From DATLAN01 sp035527455 (GTDB lineage Bacteria > Planctomycetota > Planctomycetia > Pirellulales > Thermoguttaceae): DNA of 10,347 bases. The stretch is from assembly GCA_035527455.1 (NCBI GenBank), contig DATLAN010000620.1:1-10347 (forward strand), written 5' to 3'. Position 1 is the stretch's first letter, and the number at the start of each line of letters is the position of its first letter. The position numbers and the translations under genes were made by a program. Shown piece by piece: positions 5,801 through 10,347 of the stretch. The notes below the pieces were generated by a model that was not told where the DNA came from, searched no databases, and saw only the letters and a list, made by a program, of their open reading frames with translations.

Positions 5801-8412
5801 AGGGCCTGGTTGTTGACGGAGAACTTGTGGTTGCCCAGCCGGATGACGTTTTCGCCGTCCTCGTAGAGGTCCTGGCGGTCCTTGAGTTGCCGGACGGCGT
5901 CTTCCCGGATCGTTTTGAGCCGGCTCTGGACGTCGTCGACCTTGACCGTGTCGCCCAACCCGCCCAGATCGCGGACGATGTCGCGGACCTTTTCGATCAT
6001 CAGGTCCGAGGCGAAGTAGCCGTTGATTTCGTTGACGGTGGTGAAGTTGTCGACGCGGGCCTTGATGCCTTTGAGGATGCGGTCGGCGGCGGCGGCCAGA
6101 GTGGTCGCCCGCTTGTTGCGGGCCTCGACGAGCTGCAGCTTGCGGGTTTCGAAGGCGTTGTAGGTCTCTTCGCGTTTCTCGGTCAGTTCGGCGACGAACT
6201 CGTCGAATTCGGCGAAGCGGCCTTCGAGTTCCTCGATCTGGACCATCATCTTGGTCAGGTACTCTTCGCACTTTTCGGGCGAATCGCACACGTCGAGGTA
6301 GTTGACCACGCCCTGGTCGAGCAGCTTCAACTGGGAGTTGAATTCGGCGACGCCCTCGACCTTCATCAACTCGCGCATCTTGTTCTTGAGCGTCGCGCGG
6401 GTCTGGTTGAGTTGCGAGAAGACGACCGAGATGCCGTCGATGATGGCGGTGCGCTGGGTGGCGTCGTCGATCTGCAGGTTGCTGACGATCTCGATCAGCA
6501 TCTCCAACTCGCCGGCGCTGGTGGTGACCTTTGCTTCGAGTTCTTTGGCGTCGGCCAGCTTCTTGAGGCCGTCGATCTTGCCGCGGTGCTCGGCGACCGC
6601 CGTTTCGTAGGGTTTGAGCGACTCCGGCTTGAGCAGGAAGGCGACGCAGTTCTTGGCCGCCCGCTGGGTGTTCTCTTCGATCTCCTTTTCCAGCGCGTCG
6701 ACCTGCTGGCGGTCGACGTAGCGGAGATCTCGCAACGAGATGATCTCGCCGCGGACTTTGCGCAGATCGACCAGCGAGGCGACGAAATCGCCGATCGCCT
6801 CGAACCGCCGGGAATAGATCGAGGTGATGATCTGGCGGGTTTCCTTGGAGACGCGCCGGAGCTGTTCCTCGGTGTTTCGCCGGACGCTGACGACCTTTTC
6901 GTACTCGGCGATGGCCGCCTCGGCCGCCTCTTTGATCCTCAGCAGCGCCTCGCGGAGGTTGAACGTCTGCGGATCGCCGATCCAGTAGTAGGCGTCCAGA
7001 ACGTCGCCCACCTGCCTGGCCAGATCGACGAACAGCCCGGCGTAGGTGTCTTCCTTGGCGATCAGGCCCAGCACCTCGTGGCACTCGGCCATGCCGCGGA
7101 CGATGTCGCGATTGCCGATCTTGTAGAGGTAGGAATCGGACTGCGTCTCGGGGCGGTAGTCGGGTCCGGTGTACGGCGTCTGCCAGACCTGCAGGGCGTG
7201 GTGCCGCTGCGGCTGCCCTTGGCCCTTGAAGTAGATCATCCGGCCGTCGTCGAACAGCGAGAAGCCGTTGCAGACGATCGGCGTATCGACCTTCTGCTCG
7301 ATCAGGTTGTACGGCAGCAGGATGTAGACGCCGCTTTGCCGGTTGTAGAAGACGTAGAGCGAGTCCTCGCCGTTGGGCGATTGGATCCGCTGGTCGAAGA
7401 CCATCGCCGAAAGATCGCTCCCGAAGACCTTGTACTCGCCCGTCTGGAGAAAAAAGCCGCTGGAGAAGATCAGCCCGTGGTCGGCGGGCAAGAGCACGCA
7501 GGCGTGTTCGACGGCGTCGAGCCGGACCGCCTGCTGGGTCTTCTCGCAGTAGACGAAGTAGCGGTACTTCGTTTCCTGGTAGGGCCGGATCTTCAGCAGG
7601 ATCAGGTTGCCCAGCACGGCGTAGAAGATCTCCGCGTCGTCGAGCGTCTGGTCGGGGTTGTCGACGTCTTCGGCGTAGATGCCTTCGCCGGAGTCGGTGT
7701 TGTTCTCGATCTTGATCGTCAGGTCGCCGCCGACCGTCTCGACGAACAGCCGGTCCTCGATCGAGACGTGCGGGTGTTCGCCGGAGCGGTGCATGTCGCG
7801 ATGGGTCCGCGTCCACTCGAACCCGTGTTGCGGCGGGAAGCAGAACTCGTGCTCGCTGCGGGCGTCGATATACCTCAGCCGATCGCCCTCGATCAGCCAC
7901 TTGAAGGTCTTGATGTCCTTCACGTCGTCGCTGATGCGGAAGACCATGTACAAGTAGGGCCCGATGACCGCGAACTTGGCGAAGACGGTTTTCTTGTAGT
8001 ACTTGTAGAGTTCCGCGAAGTCCCGCCGGAAACGCTCGTCGTCGATCAGTTCCAGCGGCTGCTCGGTGAACGTGTGGTCGCGGAAGGCGTAGATGGCGAA
8101 GACGTCTTCGGGGCTGGTGATCGACTTCAACCCGATGTGGACGTTGTAGCCGAAGAGAAAGCCGTCGCCCAGCGGCGTCATGTCGCGGGGGACGCAGTTA
8201 TTGCCGGTGGTCACCCGTTCGGTGGCCAGCAGCGTGGTTTCGATGGCCCCGAAGACTTCCTTCCGCGCGGCGTTGAGTTGTTCCAGCCGGCTGCGGAGTT
8301 CGCTGCCCGCGTGGCGCAGGCGATTGCGGATGACCTCGTAGGTCCCCTCTTCGAGGCCCTGCTCGGCCGGCGGCTGCTGCTTAACTTCGGCTTGTGCGTC
8401 GTCTTGGGCCAT
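2839..8412 (-). CDS. Giant AAA+ ATPase, 'DNA repair ATPase' (DUF3686) family, with C-terminal zinc ribbon
   Basis: The protein has 1857 residues, starting at ATG 8410-8412 behind only a weak GGA ribosome site. Residues about 30-480 match what I recall of the DUF3686 region, including 'NNCVPRDM' (71-78) and 'FLFGYN' (85-90). Charged coiled coil follows (about 490-850), then a mixed region (about 850-1230). The AAA+ module starts near 1230: Walker A SPPGYGKTT (1281-1289, K1287), Walker B VMIYVDD (1344-1350), sensor-1 Asn in AGNPYTESG (N1397), and a candidate arginine finger R1415 in NRADTYN. A Lys/Glu/Ala-rich helical tail leads to a zinc ribbon with C1822, C1825, C1842 and C1845. There is no signal peptide or membrane helix, so it is cytoplasmic. 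The family name comes from automatic annotation; a direct DNA-repair role is not shown here. The flotillin-like gene ends 142 bases upstream on the same strand, suggesting ATP-driven remodelling at a membrane scaffold (inference). The catalytic acidic position of Walker B is Asp, not Glu. Confidence 0.9.
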   Translation of the reverse strand: MAQDDAQAEVKQQPPAEQGLEEGTYEVIRNRLRHAGSELRSRLEQLNAARKEVFGAIETTLLATERVTTGNNCVPRDMTPLGDGFLFGYNVHIGLKSITSPEDVFAIYAFRDHTFTEQPLELIDDERFRRDFAELYKYYKKTVFAKFAVIGPYLYMVFRISDDVKDIKTFKWLIEGDRLRYIDARSEHEFCFPPQHGFEWTRTHRDMHRSGEHPHVSIEDRLFVETVGGDLTIKIENNTDSGEGIYAEDVDNPDQTLDDAEIFYAVLGNLILLKIRPYQETKYRYFVYCEKTQQAVRLDAVEHACVLLPADHGLIFSSGFFLQTGEYKVFGSDLSAMVFDQRIQSPNGEDSLYVFYNRQSGVYILLPYNLIEQKVDTPIVCNGFSLFDDGRMIYFKGQGQPQRHHALQVWQTPYTGPDYRPETQSDSYLYKIGNRDIVRGMAECHEVLGLIAKEDTYAGLFVDLARQVGDVLDAYYWIGDPQTFNLREALLRIKEAAEAAIAEYEKVVSVRRNTEEQLRRVSKETRQIITSIYSRRFEAIGDFVASLVDLRKVRGEIISLRDLRYVDRQQVDALEKEIEENTQRAAKNCVAFLLKPESLKPYETAVAEHRGKIDGLKKLADAKELEAKVTTSAGELEMLIEIVSNLQIDDATQRTAIIDGISVVFSQLNQTRATLKNKMRELMKVEGVAEFNSQLKLLDQGVVNYLDVCDSPEKCEEYLTKMMVQIEELEGRFAEFDEFVAELTEKREETYNAFETRKLQLVEARNKRATTLAAAADRILKGIKARVDNFTTVNEINGYFASDLMIEKVRDIVRDLGGLGDTVKVDDVQSRLKTIREDAVRQLKDRQDLYEDGENVIRLGNHKFSVNNQALDLTTVERNGEMYYHLTGTNFFQRIDDPPLLETREVWSQSIVSENRDVYRGEYLAYRILQAAGSGDVPAAETLRRLGDDDLLAFVQRFMGPRYAEGYLKGVHDHDAAIVLRALLEQQATIGLLRHHPRARALASVFWFQFADAEKKAMIAAKLAGFGTIRQLFPNTEKQNQYIAELQQLIRQYVERTGLFPAYLADPAGEYLFEELTRGGPLVISARAQDLYRALHDHLAETHFTEKHRQSVEDVRRDPDAAFLLHRDWVTAFLATRRDPDDADFADEAAALLLTESFDVSRVVEAALTADLDGMVGNHPLIEDKTYHLNHNAFTMKLDRFQREVVPRFEAYVRLKKELVERERDHMRLDEFRPRVLTSFVRNRLIDQVYLRLLGDNLAKQIGVVGEQKRTDRMGLLLLISPPGYGKTTLMEYLANRLGIIFMKINGPALGQRVTSLDPAEAPNAAAREEMEKLNLAFEMGDNVMIYVDDIQHCNPEFLQKFISLCDAQRKIEGVYRGKTRTHDLRGKKVCVVMAGNPYTESGEKFKIPDMLANRADTYNLGEIIGDTRDLFEMSYLENCLTSNPVLDKLASRSQKDVYAIIRLAQDPTAEGVELEGSYSMVEVHEMVSVMQKLMRVRDVVLKVNREYIRSAGMTDDYRTEPAFKLQGSYRNMNRIAGRVVGVMNDAELDNLIYTNYQNDAQTLTTGTESNMLKFKELNGWLNPAEALRWTNIKKTFTRNVQLKGIGEDAQFGQVLLQLTNFAEGLDAIKEALAGGLNEMLRKEAEAAEAEAPPLRATFDGQTLAAIHALAGELRTALTRRPEPDAALASVEAMKGLVEGLKTALAERPAAQPSAALPPTEIQVVSKVPTVILDVLRQQFKLMQGWLAPVFKETQAQSEEIRRLGELMDANLAAYTTLITELEEAAAKDEDLYDKLAKHKITVSRPKKGQTAKQARSIDVRCPHCRHEFRRPESLAGKQEKCPKCDRAFIVSGFVVD

Positions 8413-8432
8413 CGATTCCAGGATGTCACAGT

Positions 8433-8508
8433 GGGTGGCACGCCCTGAGGAACGAAGGGCGTGTTCTTCCGACGTACCACGCCCTTCGTTCCTCAGGGCG
8501 TGCCACCC
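8433..8508. repeat. Perfect 31-base inverted repeat; REP/BIME-like double hairpin
   Basis: The arms at 8433-8463 and 8478-8508 are exact reverse complements, separated by a 14-base loop (8464-8477). Each arm starts with GGGTGG and then holds its own hairpin: CACGCCCT (8439-8446), a 9-base loop, AGGGCGTG (8456-8463), mirrored at 8478-8502. A short head plus a palindrome, present as an inverted pair, is the layout of bacterial REP doublets (BIMEs). It fills most of the gap between the flotillin and ATPase genes. In the transcript it would form either one 31-base-pair stem or two small hairpins. No T-run follows on the minus strand, so it is not an intrinsic terminator; it may instead block 3' exonucleases, attenuate, or be an RNase III target. 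No transposase is in the window. Confidence 0.88.
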
Positions 8509-8554
8509 CAGGGTTTACGGCAACGATGTCAAAAACCGTTTGGCGATGCTTCGA

Positions 8555-10347
8555 TCACTTCCCCTGCAAGGCAGCGGCCGGCTTGTCGGACATCCCGGCG
8601 GCGCGTGCCATGCCGAGGATCTTCTCCAACTCTTCGAGGACGGTCTTGTCGGCGGTCATGCCCATCATCTTGGCGATCAGCGCGGCGATGGAGAGGTTCT
8701 TGAGGTCCTCGCTGCCGAGGTTGAAGTGGCCGACGAACTTCTGGACCTTCTCAATGAAGTAGTCGGGATCGCCGTTGAAGAACGTACTCTTGATGTCCCC
8801 GAGCACCCGGCTGTTTTCCACCCAACGATCGACCGTCTTGCCGGAGACGATCGCGCTGGTGATCTTGTCGAAGAACTCGGTTTCTCCGCCGACGATGTCG
8901 ATCCGAGCCGACTCGAGGGCCTTGCTGACGATGGCGGCCTGTTGCATGGCGATTTCCTCCTGGGCGTGGATGGCCGCCAGCTCGACGTCCTTGTCCTTGG
9001 CCAGCCGGAGCTTGAACTCTTCGTGGGACTGGCCGGCCTCGTGGTAGAGCTTCATGGCCTTGGCCTTTTCCGAGATTCCGTCGGCCTCGGCCTGGAATTT
9101 CTGCTGCATCACGCTGGCCTCGGCCGTGCCTTCCTTCTCGATGGCCACGGCCTTGGCTTCCTGGCCCCTGGCTTCGGCCACGGCCTTCTTCTCCAGCACG
9201 TTGGCCTCGGCCGTGCCGTGCTTCTCGAGGGCTTCGGCCTTGGCCTCGGTGCCGCGTGCCTCGGCCACGGCCTTCTTCTCGAGCACGTTGGCCTCGGCGA
9301 ATCCCAGGGCCGATTCCTCGGCCGTGATCCCTTCGGCCAGGAGCTTCTTGGCGGCGGCTTCTTTTTCGGCGGCGTCGCGGGTGGCCTGGGCGGCGATCAC
9401 CTGTTTCTCGGCGTCGAACTTCGTGGCGTCGCGTGCGGCCTCGGCCGCCTTGATCTCCTTGACCAGCGACTCCTGGGCCTCTTGCTCCGCCGCGGTGATG
9501 GCCACGACCTTCGCCCGGTTCGCGGTGGCGATCTCGTGGGTGTCCTTGATCTTCTCTTCCTCTTCGACCACCGCCCGTTCGACTATCACGCGCTGGCGGA
9601 TCACGTCCTGGATGGCCTTCTTCTCGATCTCGATCGCCTTGTCCTTCGCGATGTCGGCCAGGGAGACGACCCGCTGCCGCTCGGTGACTTCCAGCATGCG
9701 GTCCTTCTCGACCCGCTCGGCTTCCACCTGGTCGGTGCGTTCCTTGTTGCGTACGGCCACGATGATCTGGCGGTTCTTGTTTTCCTCGGCGATGGCGATT
9801 TCTTCTTCGGTGGCGATCCGGGCACGTTCGGACTTCAGCCGCTCTTCCTCTTCGATTTTCCTGGCCTCCGCCCGCTCGCGGGCGGTCACCACGTCGATCT
9901 CGCGCTTCTGCTTCTCTTCCGCTTCGGCCAGCTGGCGCTCGAGTTGCAGGATCGCTTCCCGGGCCTCGACGTCCTGCTTCTTGATGACCTTTTCCTTGTC
10001 GCGGGTGATTTCGTTGGCCAGGATGGCCTGCTGGGCCGTCTTCTCGGTGATCTTCTTGATGCCCTCGGAGTCGAGGATGTTCTGCGGGTCGTGCTGTCCC
10101 AGGGGCGTCTGTTCCAGGTAGTCGATGGCCGCGTCGTCGAGGTAATAGCCGTTCAGATCCCGGCCGATGACCTTGAGGATCCGCTCCTTGAACGTTTCCC
10201 GGGAGGTATACAGATCGACGAAATCGAACTGCTTGCCGACCGTTTTCAACGCCTCGGAAAACTTGGCGTCGAACAGCTCCAGGAGTTTAGGCTGTTCGGA
10301 GGCCCGGGCCGCGCCGACCGTTTGGGCCACCGTCAGCACGTCGGACG
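8555..10347 (-). CDS. Flotillin-family (SPFH/band 7, YqiK-like) membrane scaffold protein, N-terminus missing
   Basis: The frame is open to the right edge and ends at the TGA at 8555-8557, so about 596 C-terminal codons are seen; the true start, with the membrane anchor and most of the SPFH domain, lies outside. The GTG at 10337-10339 is almost certainly internal. The first roughly 80 visible residues ('KLLELFDAKFSEALKTVGKQ', 'FKERILKVIGRDLNGYYLDD') look like the end of a band 7 domain. A long charged coiled coil rich in Glu, Lys, Ala and Arg follows (about 95-430), with the Glu-Ala repeats typical of flotillins, including a tandem 29-residue repeat at 348-405. The C-terminal part (about 440-594) is more globular and hydrophobic. 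Flotillins oligomerise into membrane microdomain scaffolds. The giant AAA+ gene follows on the same strand; from memory, this flotillin-plus-DUF3686 pairing recurs in other bacteria, so the two likely work together. A well-characterised partner function is not known to me. Confidence 0.9.
   Translation of the reverse strand, partial: SDVLTVAQTVGAARASEQPKLLELFDAKFSEALKTVGKQFDFVDLYTSRETFKERILKVIGRDLNGYYLDDAAIDYLEQTPLGQHDPQNILDSEGIKKITEKTAQQAILANEITRDKEKVIKKQDVEAREAILQLERQLAEAEEKQKREIDVVTARERAEARKIEEEERLKSERARIATEEEIAIAEENKNRQIIVAVRNKERTDQVEAERVEKDRMLEVTERQRVVSLADIAKDKAIEIEKKAIQDVIRQRVIVERAVVEEEEKIKDTHEIATANRAKVVAITAAEQEAQESLVKEIKAAEAARDATKFDAEKQVIAAQATRDAAEKEAAAKKLLAEGITAEESALGFAEANVLEKKAVAEARGTEAKAEALEKHGTAEANVLEKKAVAEARGQEAKAVAIEKEGTAEASVMQQKFQAEADGISEKAKAMKLYHEAGQSHEEFKLRLAKDKDVELAAIHAQEEIAMQQAAIVSKALESARIDIVGGETEFFDKITSAIVSGKTVDRWVENSRVLGDIKSTFFNGDPDYFIEKVQKFVGHFNLGSEDLKNLSIAALIAKMMGMTADKTVLEELEKILGMARAAGMSDKPAAALQGK
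9125..9298 (-). repeat. Tandem 87-base repeat inside the flotillin coiled coil
   Basis: Two adjacent 87-base units (9212-9298 and 9125-9211) each encode 29 residues beginning AEANVLEKKAVAEARG and ending EKxGT. They match at 73 of 87 bases by my count. A more diverged third unit (AEASVMQQKF...) follows. This is an in-frame coiled-coil expansion, with most differences at third positions or in variable residues. Confidence 0.8.

Noticed and set aside
5591..7900. Minus-strand open frame of 769 codons in another frame
   Set aside because: Arg/Pro-rich frame-shifted reading of the ATPase gene, typical of a high-GC overlap. The ATPase frame is uninterrupted through it, so no frameshift is implied.
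5035..8448. Plus-strand open frame of 1137 codons opposite the ATPase gene
   Set aside because: It is the antisense shadow of a GC-rich gene: low-complexity Val/Leu/Asp/Gly/Arg composition, no domain or motif, no credible start context, while the opposite strand has clear AAA+ motifs.
8433..8508. Rho-independent terminator between the flotillin and ATPase genes
   Set aside because: The stem is strong, but the downstream minus-strand sequence (ACTGTGACATCC) lacks a T-run. The nested symmetric hairpins fit a REP doublet better.
8433..8508. CRISPR array or IS terminal repeats
   Set aside because: There are only two units, inverted, with a 14-base gap and no coding sequence between them.

Overview
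The window is GC-rich bacterial DNA with all four recognisable genes on the minus strand, so it is transcribed right to left. The style points to a planctomycete-like bacterium: exported FG-GAP/VCBS propeller proteins, a secreted protein with a module resembling planctomycete beta-structure domains, and a C-terminal zinc ribbon of the CPxC-(x16)-CPxC 'P-x-x-LAGK' type common in Planctomycetota. This assignment rests on protein style only; no rRNA or other marker is present.

Right half (about 2839-10347): a flotillin-family protein (YqiK-like; its N-terminal start lies beyond the right edge) is followed by a giant 1857-residue AAA+ protein of the type annotated as 'DNA repair ATPase' (DUF3686 N-terminal region, central coiled coils, AAA+ module, C-terminal zinc ribbon). 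The pair is probably one transcription unit and one functional system, a membrane scaffold plus an ATP-driven remodeller. The 142-base gap between them holds a perfect 31-base inverted repeat with a 14-base loop, and each arm is itself a small hairpin, as in REP/BIME elements.

Intergenic 2538-2838: a weak terminator after the ATPase, two short perfect palindromes, and a 72-base imperfect inverted-repeat element. That element starts with the same nine bases (GGGTGGCAC) as the 8433-8508 repeat and encloses a good sigma70-like extended -10 promoter reading into the next gene.

Left half (1-2537): an exported FG-GAP/VCBS beta-propeller protein of about 651 residues, then after 165 bases the first 138 codons of a secreted protein that runs off the left edge. 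These two look like envelope or extracellular proteins and are probably expressed separately from the flotillin/ATPase pair.

The two most interesting signals are the flotillin-AAA+ pair, whose function is poorly known, and the two inverted repeats with shared termini lying in its flanking and internal gaps.
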